Positions 38,531 through 51,537 of a stretch of 64,000 nucleotides of DNA are shown in pieces. The stretch comes from Strongyloides papillosus (taxonomy: Eukaryota > Nematoda > Chromadorea > Rhabditida > Strongyloididae): positions 496,001 to 560,000 of the forward strand of contig SRSI01000013.1 in NCBI GenBank assembly GCA_005656395.1. Reading direction: 5' to 3'. The translations under genes were made by a program, and so were the position numbers. The notes under the pieces are model-generated. The model was not told where the DNA came from and did not search any database. It saw only the letters and a list, made by a program, of their open reading frames with translations. Position 1 is the first letter of the stretch, and each line of letters opens with the position of its first letter.

Positions 38531-41500
38531 ATGTCTATATTACTAAATACATTTTTTGGTATATATCTCTTATTAATGTATACCTGTGAAGGAATTTTAT
38601 TAAATCAAGACTGTAAACCTATATATGTTCGTTGGCCAAGAGTAAGACTAAATGTTCCACCAACAACTGAAGGAACTTTTCCATTTACTACATGTAAAGG
38701 AGCATGTACAAATGAGGAGAATCCCGTTAGAAAAGGATCTTTCCAAGAATGTTCATCATTTAATCACCGCGTTGGTCCTAATCAGTTTAGTTCACATTGC
38801 CAATTATTTCAAAAAGATAAAAGTCAGATACTTGATGGGTACATTGAAGCTGATGATAGATATTCTTTTTACTGGAAATATTGTGTTAAATCAGATAAAG
38901 TTTGTTCTGGTGATTATGCATTTAATTTTCTATCAGATCGCTACATGGCAGGAAGTGAAATTCAAAAATATATTATAAGTGGCAGTTTAGAAGATTGTTT
39001 GGCCGAATGTTTAAATCAAAATGATTATTTATGTAGATCGGTTACATTTAATAGAACAAGTGGTGGATGTTCATTATCATCACAAAATCAGTTATCAAAA
39101 CCAGCGATGATAAAATTAAATCATAACCCTAATTTTAGAGTTGATTATTATGAGAATAACTGTTTTAACATCTCTGAATCTTTCAATTTTGACTATAAAT
39201 GTGAAGAAAACGGTATTAGAGTAAAAGTTAATTCAAAATTACCATATACTGGTGCATTGTATGGATTATATGATTTTTTTACATGTAAAGTTGAACCAAA
39301 AGAGGAAAATGATTTTGAGTATCTTTTTGAATATCCAACGATATCTAAAAATTGTAGTGATTCAATAAGATTTAAAGGTAAAGAAATGATTCTTGAAGTT
39401 GTCTTGTCTACTGATGGTGTTGAACCACTATACTTTATTACGCCTGATGATTTGACATTCCAAGCAAGATGCCCTATTTCTGAGACCGTAGGAACAGAGG
39501 CTAGTGAAGATGGTTTTGCTTCACCAGACAGGTTAGTTTTTTTATTAAAAAATAACTTTGATTATTTATAAATATATGTCTTTTGTTAAAATATGTTTTA
39601 TGTTTGTCTTATGTTTCTAGCTTAAATAATACAATAACAAATTCTAATAAGTTAAAAAAATTAAAAGCATCAAGTCTTGTAACAGCTCCACCAAAATCTA
39701 ACGATAATATAACACCACCTTTAACACTTTTCCCAAAACCACCCGCAATTCCTGGTGATTTTGAGTCTAATTATATTGGAAGTAATCAACGACTACTAAG
39801 TAGTGAGCCATATGATAGTGAAGAAAGTTCGGGTGAAGATGTGACAGACAACGATAATAAGATATCACCTCTTAATGATCATGAAAATAATGATATAAAT
39901 AAGGAATTTCTTTCAAAAACACCTATTCCTTCAACTAAACACACGACTAAATATACAACTACCATTCAACATCTTACATCGGTAAAATATACTATCAATA
40001 GATCTACTAAACGTGGTCTTGTTCCAATATTTGGAACAACAATGTCTCCACAACAAACATCACTTTCAGCAAAAAAACATAATACAAAAGTATCCTCATT
40101 TGAAATTGATAGAAAGAATAAAGGACCAAAATTACATTCTTCCAAACCAGGCATTGAATTATTAATTGTTCCTACTCAAAAAGCAATAGATCATCAAAAA
40201 TTAATTGACTATAATAATAATATTAATTATATAACCATCCTTCCAGATTATCGTGAACAGAATAGTCATTCAAAAGAGGCTTCTAAGTTCGTTTATGTTT
40301 CATTTTAAATGCTTACTTTTTACAAACATTTTTTGCTCAAATTCATTCCATCTTTTTATGATTTAATTGTTTAATCATTTCCTTTTATTTTCAGCATAAC
40401 AGCTCACATATCTTTTCCAAATTCAAACACGATTGCCGTAAAAACAGGTACCTCACAACATAATTCAGTTATAAAAAGTGAAAAAATCACAGTATCAACA
40501 GAAATGACAAAAGAAACATTGACTACTAGTGTACCAACGAAAACATCAACTACATCAACAACTATTCAAACTACTACTACAACACATATTCCATCAAAAA
40601 CGACTACTACTAAATCACCTTCCACAACTCAAAAACCAAAGAAATTTTCGAACATTCCGGAGGCAATTGAGGAAGAGGTTACCTCATCAACTGTATCAAT
40701 TATAGTAACCGAGGAACCCAAAAGAACAACAACTACAAAAAAACCAACAACAACAACGACAAGAAAAGTTACTACAACAAAAACAACACCTTCTTCTACA
40801 AAGACAGCATCAGTTGAAACAACCACAAAAATAATAAAAAGTGTAAATGAAACAACTGAAAAAAGTGTTGATTTAGAGGATGTTTTTAAGAATAGATCTA
40901 AGAAGGATCCTGTAACATTTGAAATATTTCATAATGGACAACCAGTTGAAGCGGTTGTTGTGGGATCACGTATAACATTAAGTTTTACACCATATTATGC
41001 AATTTCACGTATGTTTTAAGTTTTGATTAATTACATTATTTATTTTTAGCAGCTTATATGTCAATAACTGGATGTCAAGTTGAACCAATTGGTTCATTAT
41101 ATGATTGGGAAAAAGAGCCATTAGCAATAATAAAGGATGGTTGCCAAGCTGATCATGTTGGATTAGTTTGTCCCCCACAAAACACAGATTATGGAGTACG
41201 TGTTACTGTTGAAGCATTCCGTTACCAAACAACAGCTCAAATACAATATACTTGTTTGATAAGAATTTGTCCATTTGCCGAATGTCCAACAAATTTATGT
41301 AATCCAGTTGAGGGGTGTCCAAATACACCATCACAAGATGTGCTTTCAAGTATGTTTAAGAATAGAGCAAAAAGATATTTAAGCTTAGAAGAGATACGTG
41401 CTGCTTTAGCAGCTAATCCATATTTACAACAACAATTAAGCTTGGCTAATGATACATTACCTGTATCAGCTGATAGAATGAACGCAGTATTACAGCAACA

Positions 41501-41621
41501 ACTAGTCGCAATTGGAGGAGATCATGTTGTTAGGAAGAGGCTTATAGTGGTTAATTCAGATGAAGAATTAAAATATTATGTGAGAACAGGAGATGTACCT
41601 GATAACTTTTTTGGAAAATAA
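38531..41621 (+). CDS. Secreted PAN and ZP domain protein with Thr-rich mucin-like linker (LET-653-like)
   Basis: Four exons: 38531-39531, 39621-40286, 40395-41008 and 41050-41621 give 950 aa. The second donor is a weak GTTCGT, chosen because it alone keeps frame. A signal peptide (about 1-20) is followed by two PAN modules (about 25-120 and 125-215), each with paired Cys. A ZP-N-like part begins at FDYKCEENGIRVKV. A Ser/Thr/Pro-rich region of about 320 aa follows, with long Thr runs likely to be O-glycosylated. A ZP-C-like part starts at VTFEIFHNGQPVEAVVVGSR and continues with GCQVEP, CPPQNTDYG and a Cys cluster. Arg-Ala-Lys-Arg follows, a furin-type site, where ZP proteins are normally cut. 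No C-terminal membrane helix is present, so the protein should be secreted into the apical extracellular matrix. C. elegans LET-653, which lines narrow tubes, has PAN, mucin-like and ZP parts. Orthology is inferred, not shown. Confidence 0.85.
41048..41052 (+). promoter_or_regulatory. NAGNAG tandem splice acceptor
   Basis: TTTTTAGCAG at the start of the last exon of the secreted PAN/ZP gene offers two acceptors three bases apart, after 41049 or after 41052. Both keep frame and differ only by one residue at the junction. A common source of one-residue isoforms. Confidence 0.6.
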
Positions 41622-43214
41622 ATATATGGAAAAAAATTGCTTTTTTTAATAATCATTGTATTTTTTCATTTATGTATATATAAATTTGTAATTAAATTTA
41701 TTTTATATATTATAATATTTTAACTACTTTTTTATGTTTAAATTAATTGCATGAAAAAAGTATAAATTAGTTAAAAAAACATCTAGTAAGTATTTTTATA
41801 GTTTTAAGCATATTTATTTATAGAAAAATGCCAAGGTTAAAATTTTAATTTCTACTTCTGATGTTTGGATACCTAAAGTTAATATAATTAAGTATAAATT
41901 TGACAACTTCAAAAATATTTGTGTTAGAAAATTATTTCGTTTATGATATTCTACTGTAATTGATGATATAATGTTAGTCGTAGAGAGAAGAATAAATATT
42001 TTATTACCAAAGTAAAATTAATGTAATTTTATAGTCTTCTATATATTGTTGACTTTTTACAGTCATTTATAAATATCTTAAAATTAAAGGTATTTAAAAT
42101 AATTCATCAGATATATCTATACAAATGAATAGTTTATTATTTCATATTTATTAAAAAATAAATTTTTTATTTTAGTTATACAACTATTTCAAATTCTAAT
42201 AGGATAACAAAACGGAAAATATTTATTATTTAAATTTTCATGACATCATTCGAAATTTTCGTATCTAGTTTAAATATCGTCAAACAATACATAAAAAAGT
42301 TTATTTCACAAAAACAGATAAATTAAGAATATTTTTATAAGGCACTAAAAATTAACACAACATTTATTTTCATCTTTTTTTTATTTAATTTACCATCCAT
42401 AAAATGGTGAATATTTGATATACTATCAAAAAAGTTGTATACAAAGTTCAATACCATAGACAGTAGTTAATTTTAACCGGAAACAGTTAATACAATTTTT
42501 CTTCTTAATGCGTTGTAATCGTAAAATTTTAATAACATAACACATACACATATAGTTATACAATGTTATAGAATTGTTTTTTATTTTATCAAATTTATTA
42601 TTAATTTTATTTCATAATTACTGCCATAAAGAATCATTTCCTTCCTTAGTATTTTATGATGAATATTCTTATAAATAGAAATTTACTATATTGTAGGTAA
42701 ATGAAGTATTGAATAATTATGAAAACAAAAATCAAACGACTAATTTTTATTATAATATAAAATTGAATATATTTTATGATTTTCGCGAATTATTTCGACA
42801 ACTAGAATTTATTATAAGTAATATAACGTAGTTGTAACAGTTAAAAAGGTTAAAGTTTATTTTTTCTAGCCATATACTTGTTAAAATGCATGTAATCATA
42901 TCATTGTGTATGTCTACAAATATACATATATTTGTTTATTATATATAAATGATAAATTTTTTTTATATTATATATATTCTAAATTCAAACATATTTAGTT
43001 ATTTTAATTTAATGTAAAGTTTAAAATTTTTTTTATAATTTCTATAAATTTATATTTGTATAGTTATCATTTGATTATCAAATATTTTTCCAATAATTAT
43101 TGAAAAATTTCCTTATTTGATATTTGTTTTAAATAATTAAATATTATGATTTATAGAAAAACTGTATACTACCTTTGTTTTGCTTACTCATAATTATAAA
43201 TTCCAAATTGAAAA
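41622..43214. other. Intergenic
   Basis: 1.6 kb of AT-rich DNA between the PAN/ZP gene and the nuclear receptor. Holds the 3' UTR of the first and presumably the promoter of the second. No frames or sites worth noting. Confidence 0.5.
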
Positions 43215-44821
43215 ATGGCTTCTGGTGCAAGACCCCCAAGTAATCAACGTTCTGAATCGGTTTCTTCAAAATCTAAAACTCGGAAGTTAGAGATGTCAGG
43301 TAAAAATTTTTCTGATCAGTCTTTACCTAATAATGAAGAAACATTTCCTGAGGTAGTAAGTAATTTAAAATTTTAGTTATACCAATTTGTTAATTTTTTT
43401 AGTGCGTAGTATGTGGTGATAGGGCTTGTAGTCATTATTATTATGGCGTTGCAGCCTGTCATGGTTGTAAATGTTTCTTTTGGAGATCTGTAAAATCTGG
43501 AACTGAATACAAATGCAGATACAATAAAAATTGCGACATAAGAATAAGTATGTTTTATTGATATTGTAATTTAAATATTGTCATACATTTATAGGTCGTA
43601 GGAGTGCATGTAGGTATTGTAGATTCCAAAGATGTTTGAATGTTGGTATGCAAGTTGAATGTAAGTAAAAATAATAAAGATATTATTATACAAAATTATT
43701 TAGCTGTACGATCAGTATACAATAAAAGTTATTCAAACAAGAATCAAAAAAAAGAAATAGATAAAATGATAGTAATGTATAATGGAGGAGAAGAAATTGT
43801 TAAACGAGAGCATATTTTGCCACCAAGTTATAATTTTGACAATGATATATCAGAAAACATATCCCTTCCTATAAATCATGATATGTTAAAGTATGAAAGA
43901 AATGATTACCTTGATCAACTTTTGAATTTAAAAAGAATTATTGAAAATGGAACCAATGATAATTCAATAAAAAATGAAATCGTTTCATTAAAAGATATTT
44001 TTATAAATCCGAGTCTTTTAAATTACTTCCGTCAACCCACCAATTATTGCGTTAAATTGAAAACAGCCAAAACTGATGAGATTAATTTTAGTGGAAGAAT
44101 CAGTCTTACAATGGCTATAGATTGGGTTCAAGGAATAAAAGTATGGAATAAAAATATCAGTTATGAGAACGCTCTAAATATATTACGAGCATCTTTCCCA
44201 TCGCTTACAATTATTGATATTGTTTTTAATTCATGTAAAGCAACAAAAGATGAAAGTCTTTTATGTTTACCCAATGGGATAACTGTTTCAAAACATGAAT
44301 GCATTGCTCCAAATTTTTGGATTAATAACAATATTGTTTTGAATATCCTTGAAAAGTTATCACCATTAATGGTTAAATTAAATGTTTCTGAGGCTGAATT
44401 TGTTCTCCTAAAGGCATTAATTGTTTTTCAACCTTATATTAGTGGAAAAAATGATGAAACAATAACAGAAACAACAAATTTTAGAGAGAATATTGAAAAT
44501 CTTTTGTATAAGGAATGTTACAATTATAGTGGAAACATGGGAAAAGCAGCCAATAGATTTGCTTCTCTACTTTCTCTTCTCGGAACAATATTACTTTTAG
44601 CTCGTGATATTGAGGATCATATAAAAATCTATCAATCATTTGGAAATCATAAAATTGATTTCCTGTTTATTGAATTATTTGGTGATATTTTTGGAATAGA
44701 TGGAGTCCAAAATAATCTTTGTAAAAGCGATTCGAAGTAAGTATATTTATGTTATCTTAAACCTAATTTTTACAGACAATATCAAATCAGCATGCCGCAA
44801 ATGGAAATTGGGGTCAGTTGA
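43215..44821 (+). CDS. Nuclear hormone receptor with atypical first zinc finger
   Basis: Five exons: 43215-43355, 43403-43547, 43595-43660, 43704-44736 and 44776-44821. All phases join, giving 476 aa. Residues 48-115 are a nuclear receptor DNA-binding domain. The first finger has C-x2-C, then 14 (not the usual 13) residues, then C-x2-C. The second finger is C-x5-C-x9-C-x2-C, followed by RFQRCLNVGM, the usual end of the second finger. The recognition region reads CHGCKCFFWRS, where most receptors have CxGCKGFFRR. A ligand-binding domain of about 300 aa fills residues 170-460; the segment AIDWVQGIKVW matches the helix 3-5 signature. The protein should be a nuclear transcription factor, perhaps ligand-regulated. 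Nematodes have hundreds of such receptors, and I cannot name an orthologue. Two donors three bases apart (GAG|GTA and GTA|GTAAGT) end exon 1; I used the stronger. Confidence 0.9.
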
Positions 44822-45414
44822 CTGGCGGAGTCGTCTTATTGCCCAAAACTCAATCACTCACCAGATAATAGGCAATAAGCATTTGATTAAAACAACTTTT
44901 TATTTTTATCAATTTTAAAACAACTTAGTAATCACTTATGAGATTTTTAATTTTTTTACTTACTATGATAATCTTTTTAAAAAATTATTATTTTACTGCT
45001 ACATATATTTTTTAAACGTCTATGAAAATAAATATTAGTCACTTTAAAAATCTTACTTATTATTTTATAAGTTAAAACAAACAAAAAATTTCAATAGACA
45101 TTCTTTAATAATAAAATTGCTAAATGACTTATAATTAAAGTGGTAGTTTTTGGAACTATTAAAAAACAGTTAAAAAATAAAATTATTTAACAAACACTTA
45201 TAGTATAATTTGTTAATATGAGTAATTTAGTAATTTGTCTAATTTTATAAATCATTTTGTTAACATAAAAAATAACGTATACTCTTATTTTTTCATTTAA
45301 TAAAAAATGCTATACAAAAAACATAAATGAATTTTTCCAAGAAAACATGCAATTTATCGTATTCTTTTCCATTTCCCCAATCACTCAAACAATGTGAATT
45401 TTGAAATGAAAACA
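44822..45414. other. Intergenic between convergent genes
   Basis: 593 bases, AT-rich, between the receptor gene and the minus-strand small candidate. Nothing further seen. Confidence 0.5.
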
Positions 45415-45642
45415 TTAATTAAAGACCATGTTTAAAAGATTAATTATTGGTAAAAAATCGGAAACTGGATCGCCGTTATTCATATCGTTTTGATCTTCAT
45501 AATCAACAAACAAATTAAGCACATCATTAATGTATGGAGTACATAAAGATAAACTTATATATTTTGTTAATTCATAAGAAGCAGGATCATGTTTATATTT
45601 TGTTGATTCATCAAATATGTCATTCTCCTCTTCATCAAGCAT
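45415..45642 (-). CDS. Small acidic candidate protein, possibly a terminal exon
   Basis: A frame of 75 aa with an ATG directly behind a TTTTAAG acceptor (45643). It begins MLDEEENDIFDEST and is rich in Asp, Glu and Asn, with Pro, Ser and Cys, unlike the Ile/Lys/Phe noise of random frames here. No signal peptide or membrane segment. The acceptor at the ATG means either trans-splicing onto a two-thirds-buried start or an internal/last exon whose upstream exons are not resolved. A possible upstream exon at 46641-46719 (-) does not join it in frame directly. Product unknown. Confidence 0.4.
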   Translation of the reverse strand: MLDEEENDIFDESTKYKHDPASYELTKYISLSLCTPYINDVLNLFVDYEDQNDMNNGDPVSDFLPIINLLNMVFN

Positions 45643-48600
45643 CTTAAAATGTCAACTATTTAATAAAATATTTAAAAATTTAACAATAACATTGTTATTA
45701 ATGTACGAAGTATTTAGTTAAGAAAAACCAATTATATTAAATAATAAATAAATACTTAGTTAAAAATAACTTTCTTAAAATAATTACAATAGAATATTTA
45801 TAAATAATTAAAATTAGATTAAAATGACACTAATACAGTTAATGTGATAGTTATTTTATGTTAATATTGAAAATCAAATATTTGTTAGAAAATTACTTTA
45901 CAGATAAAATATAGTTCTATGTTTTATTATTATAATAAATTAATATCTTAACAAGAATTACGGTTGAAAATCCATCATTTTGTGAAAATAAAGATAAATT
46001 AGAATGTAAAAATGAAATTTCAATCACATGATGTATCAAACAATATACATTGTTAAAAAATTGGTTGTTCATATTTCATTTCACCAAACAAAATTTTAAA
46101 TTTCGTAACATTAGTATAAATAATATTTGTACATGTAAACTTAAAAAAAAACAAAGATGTTTTTATAGGATTACATAAATATATTATTTTGATGTACATT
46201 CATAAATAAAATATATTATTGTTGAACATAAGTATAAAGATTGCTTTTACATAAAAATTGAATTAATGGTGTTTAAAATATTCTTGATTTTTTAAACATT
46301 ATTTGTTAGTTTAAATGTAATTTTTATAAATATATAAAACAAAATTTGCTTAATCTAAAATCCGGATCATGAAGTAAAACTATTTAAAATGTTATTTAAG
46401 GTGAAAATGAACGGTCATTCCTTACTCTATTAAAATATAAAATACTTTAAGTTAATTTTAACTGGACTATAATCCTTAACTAAAGATCGACCAGTCCAGT
46501 AAACTTATCAGTGAATTCCCACGACAATAGAATTTTCTTATAACTGTAATTCAACTTTAACTATTAGGTTGTAAAAATAGAAACACAAAAAGCTAAATGT
46601 ATAAAACAATTAAATAAATTTTCAGACATAATATAATTACCTTTTTCAGGCTGTATTGATGCCTTCTCCATGTGCTTGTTAGTAAGTTTGGTTGGAAAAA
46701 ATATAAAATAATGACTCATCTTTCTTATTTACACCCATAAATTTTAATTTTGATGATTCCGCGATTCAAATATATCATTCATGATTTACTATTATGAAAT
46801 TTTTAACTTTATAATCTTATCGTTGCTAGCAGATTTTTAAAAGAATGATTATTGCTAAAACGTTAACAACTTTGTACAAAATTAGCTTACAATAATGCAC
46901 TTTATAATATATTATAAAAACAAATCACACTTTAAGATTAGTATGGCATCATAAAAAATATCAAGATTTAACAAAATTTTCACTACATAAAAATGTCAAA
47001 AACATATTTTTGTAAAAAAAACGGTACAATTTATGCGATAACCTAGTACTTTTTACATCGTCTAATACTGTTTTGTTATCATTTGATATTTTTAAAATTT
47101 AAAAAAAATTTATTTTTTCTAACAAGTAAATTTTATTATATTTTTTTAATAATTGTAAAAATTTGTCTCATTTTTTTGTGTGTATTACATATATTACAGC
47201 CTAAACATATCCTTTAATTTCATAAAAAATAAATATATCATTATTGAATAACTTTATAGCGTAGTTTTATAACATTTATGAATTGAAAATATTTTTATAA
47301 GATGCTATAGGTACTCTAAATATAGTTAAAATATTTAGATAAATTATTTAATAATTTTTACATTTTCTGATGCGCCTAAATATTATAAGGATTTAATATT
47401 TTTAAAATTAAGTTTCAATTTGTCATCTTTTAACCACTTTAGAAATTCTTAAATTTGCTACTTAATGATATTTCATTATGCTCTTAAAAATAATTATTAA
47501 AAAAATTTGTTATTATGTAATAAATATGTACCAATGGACAATTTTTTGACCACATAATTATGATTCATAATATATTTATATTTCTAACAGAAAAAATTTC
47601 TTTATTTTATATTGTATTTACAGCAATCTTGTAAACTTATTTAAAAAATTTCAAAAATACGATTATATAGGATAAAATTAATTGCCATTCATCTTTCATT
47701 TTAATTTTTACCTTGTGATTTACGATTATTTTACTTGAAAGCAAAAAAATTATCTTATAGCCATCATCGGGGCATCCCATATTAACATCAAGGTTCTCGA
47801 AAAATTACAATACTGTTAATCACTAGAAAATTTTAATGCTATAAGCCAATGGTTTATTAAAAGGTATATAAAGATTTATATTAAATGTATTTTTCAATAA
47901 AGGTACTTAAAAATGTTAACCATAGAGCATAAAAAGATTTTAAATTTATTTAATTTTAAAGATTCTTAATAGTATTAGAGACATAGACCATGCCGTTTAT
48001 TTTGCAAAGTTGATAAAATAATAAAACTTTAAATGGTTTGATTTTACGTTTTAGAAGTTTATTGCAAATGAAGAAATAAAGTAATTTTAAAAAGTGCTAC
48101 AATAGCTTTTGAATTACTTTTTTTAAAAAAATATAAAAATTTTAATAGAAAATCGAATTTCCATAAATTTTTAATAAAATAATTTTACATGCATATTTCA
48201 ATACATAAAATATTATATATATTAATATTTACAGACAAACAAAGCAACAAGATAAACAGAAAGGATATAAATAATTTCTCACTTCAAATCATTAATAAAT
48301 TTTTTAATTAAAGCAATAAATATTGATATTTTTAATGATTATTTTATGAAGTCTTTATTATTTTTCTTCAAAATTATTATATTTAGACTTCATTAATGTT
48401 AATAAAATATTAATAAAGCTTATAAAACCAAAGTTTTTTGTAGAAATGTTATACTTTTTTAGTTATTGAGGATAAATTATGAATTTATAACAGCAATATT
48501 ATTGGCATTTTAGAAGATCTGGAAATTTATTTATTATTTATTTACACCACCAGTAATTATTGTAATAATATGGAAAATTATGTCCAACAAAATGTTATCA

Positions 48601-49899
48601 AATACATATTTTTTTCAAGAATTAAAAATTATTAATTGATATTAATAAAAGATATCAGCTTGTTGATAGACATTTATTTCTTGTTACACTAAATATCCTT
48701 AATTTTTTATCACTTAACTTTATAAAAATCAATTTCTTAAATTATTCTTGAACCAAAAATAAAGTTTCAATAATTTTCAATCATATCTTAATCTTATAAA
48801 AACTTTTATGCATACTTACAAATTATTTTATATTTTTTAAGATTTTCATATCCCTATTTTACAAATAAAATCAATTTACATATTAAAACAGAAAGAATAT
48901 TGTAAGCACGTTTAAAAAAATATTCGACTCCATTCATAAATTTAAAAAAATAGGGAAATTTATTAAATTTTCGAGAAAAGTATAAATTGATAGAATTTAG
49001 TTAATCATATATTTTGACATATTTTATAATAATTAACTATGTTATGTATAATATATAATAATTTTTTCATTCTATCAGAACAATAACATTAATTTCTTAA
49101 AAAGCTTTAATTAACCTTTAATTTTTAGAAAACTACAAAATTATGACAAAAATAACACTTTTTAAACTTAATCAACTCTTTATTATAATTAATGCAACTT
49201 AAAATTAATAATATTTTGTAATTAAATAGTGAAAACATCAATGTATTTATCATGATCAATTGTAATGTTTATTATTTTTCATAAAAGAAAGTTATAATAT
49301 ATACATTATAAAAAAAACTTTTAATGAAATTTTCAATTTCCAAATAAATAATTATTGAGTACAAATAGACTCTGGTCTCAACTTTTTATTCCAAGAATGA
49401 TCAAAATAATAAAAGAATGTTTTAGGTTTTTATGAATACAAATATATAACATTTTTAATTTCGTAAACTTTTATTAATGCCATTCATAAACTAAAATTGT
49501 TAAATTCACAATGAAAACAAAAATTAAAAAATAATTGTTATGATTGTGCTACGTAAATACATTTTAATAAAAAAATATATTTCACCTTGTTCATTTCCAT
49601 AAGTCCACCTCAATATTTCGTAAATCAATATATACTATGCTTTAAGAAGATTAATAGTTTCTGGTAAACATTTTCGCAGCAACTCAAAGAACGCTTCTTT
49701 TTAACAATCCATAGTATTTGCGAGGATTCAAAAAAATTATATGATGATTGATAGAGAATTTGAAGTTACATAAAATATATAAAGTGATTTTAAAAGAAAT
49801 ATTTGTCTATACGATAATATATATAATAATAGAAAAAATATAGTGAATTTTGAAGTAAGAGAATTTATTTTTCGCATGTATTATGAAGATAGAAAATAT
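45643..49899. other. 4.3-kb AT-rich intergenic region
   Basis: Mostly featureless A/T-rich DNA. An 8-bp inverted repeat (ACTGGACT at 46461-46468, AGTCCAGT at 46493-46500) and a short spliceable frame at 46476-46719 (-) lie together. A GC-richer patch at 47,760-47,800 has no assigned function. The last few hundred bases should be the 3' UTR of synaptotagmin. No tRNA-like structure recognised. Confidence 0.45.
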
Positions 49900-51537
49900 C
49901 TATTTTCCATCCTCCTCCACTGGTCCTAATGTATGCCATTGTGCTATTGGTCTTCTAGGACTCGCTAACATATCCATCCAATGACGTAACTCTGCACCAG
50001 TTGCTCCACAACCTAGCATACATCTACCAATTGCATCGTTTGAACCGAGTTTGTCATAATCCATGACGGTAATCATAAGTGAAACTTTTTGAATTTGTTC
50101 AAATGGCACTTCAAAGGAAAATGACTCATTGTAATATGGATTTAAGGTACATTTTTTAATAGATGTCTTTTTCTTTTTAAGTCTTTTACCACCTTGCATA
50201 AGAACTATTTTAACATATGGGTCAGACAAACCACCAACATCCATCTTTTTAAGATTTTTAGCCTCCAAAACAACAACAGTTAACTTTCCAGCTGTTGGAA
50301 CGTAACGAAGTGAAAAACAAATATCACCCAAGCTTTTTTCAGCCTCTTTATCATCTGGTGGAGGTTGAATATCTTTCCATTCCTCAATAACTGCACCAAG
50401 ATCTATCTTTCCTAATGGAAGTAAAACCTGACCAATTTGATCGTGTTTTGAGAAACGGTCAAAATCATAGACAGCAAAAACAAGTGTCTTATTGCCAATT
50501 TCATTAAATGGTACTTTGAATATAAACGTCTCATTAAATACAGGATTTAAAGTTTTTCTATGAACTTTTGTTTCAACTTTCTTTTTCTTTTCTGGCATTA
50601 AATATAATTTAACATATGGATCTGATGTTCCACTCATGTCCATACCAGGCAAATCTTCAGCTTGTATTACTGTAACTGACAGCTAAAATAAAGTTCATTA
50701 AATATAAGAAAAAATTTAAATAAAAAAAACAAACTTGATTTTGTTGGAAGTCATAATCTAGTTTATATTGTATTCTTCCTAATTTTACCTAGAAAAAATT
50801 AAATAAAATTATAATAAAGAAAATTGAATTAAACATACTTCTTCTTTTTCTTGTGCTTGTTCTTTCTCGTTTTGTTCCATATTTTCTTCTAATGCATCTA
50901 AATCAGCAACAAGTTTATTTGCCTGTGCACCAATATCTTCTTGTTTTCCACCTTTGCCGAATAATCCTTTGAAACTTTTTTTATTCTTTTCTCCATGCCT
51001 TTTTTTCCCAAATACCTTACGTATACATAAAAATGCAATTCCAAGAACTACGAACAAACAAATGATTCCAAAAAATACAAATCCCCATTCTCCCATTCCA
51101 GTTTGCGCTAAAACTTTTTCTTTTACTTTATCTTTTAAGTCCAAAGCTTTATCCATAACAAATTTCCCAACTGTCTCTTTAGTGGTAGTTCTAAAAATTA
51201 CGCATACAAAATGTTATAGTATATCTTATTTTTAAAAGAAAAAATATGTATAAAAATAATTGTTTTTTTTTAAATATGTTAGACAAAAGAGTCATGATAA
51301 TAATAAAAAAATATTTTTATTTTATTAAATTTTGTCAACTACTTATAGTATAATACATATAATATTTTGAAAAAAAAATAAAACTTACATAACTTTAATA
51401 GTTGTAGATATTACAGGGATTTCAGTTGTTGTTGTTGTTGGCATAATTGTTTGCATGGGCATGTCATCAGGTAACATTTCTTGTGTCACATCAGGAATAA
51501 TTTCATCATCTTCCTGAAAATCATGAATTTGCACCAT
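49900..51537 (-). CDS. snt-1: Synaptotagmin, neuronal calcium sensor
   Basis: Four exons: 51389-51537, 50839-51190, 50735-50788 and 49900-50682. All join in frame, giving 445 aa, close to worm SNT-1. The protein sits in synaptic vesicle membranes and triggers fusion on calcium binding with SNAREs. Layout: an acidic, Thr-rich luminal N-terminus (1-80); one membrane helix (86-106, [20 protein letters not shown]) followed by a basic, Cys-containing border; a charged linker; C2A (about 168-290, starting [12 protein letters not shown]); and C2B (about 300-430). The calcium-binding Asp loops are intact in both: [11 protein letters not shown] with [10 protein letters not shown] in C2A, and [11 protein letters not shown] with [10 protein letters not shown] in C2B. 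The C2B polybasic stretch KRLKKKKTS is present. The C-terminus ends [12 protein letters not shown] after the conserved WHxL motif. Conservation is very high, as expected for this family. Confidence 0.96.

Noticed and set aside
33414..41621. Operon of the two PAN/ZP genes
   Set aside because: The 1.6-kb gap is far longer than typical nematode operon spacing, and no downstream trans-splice site is evident.
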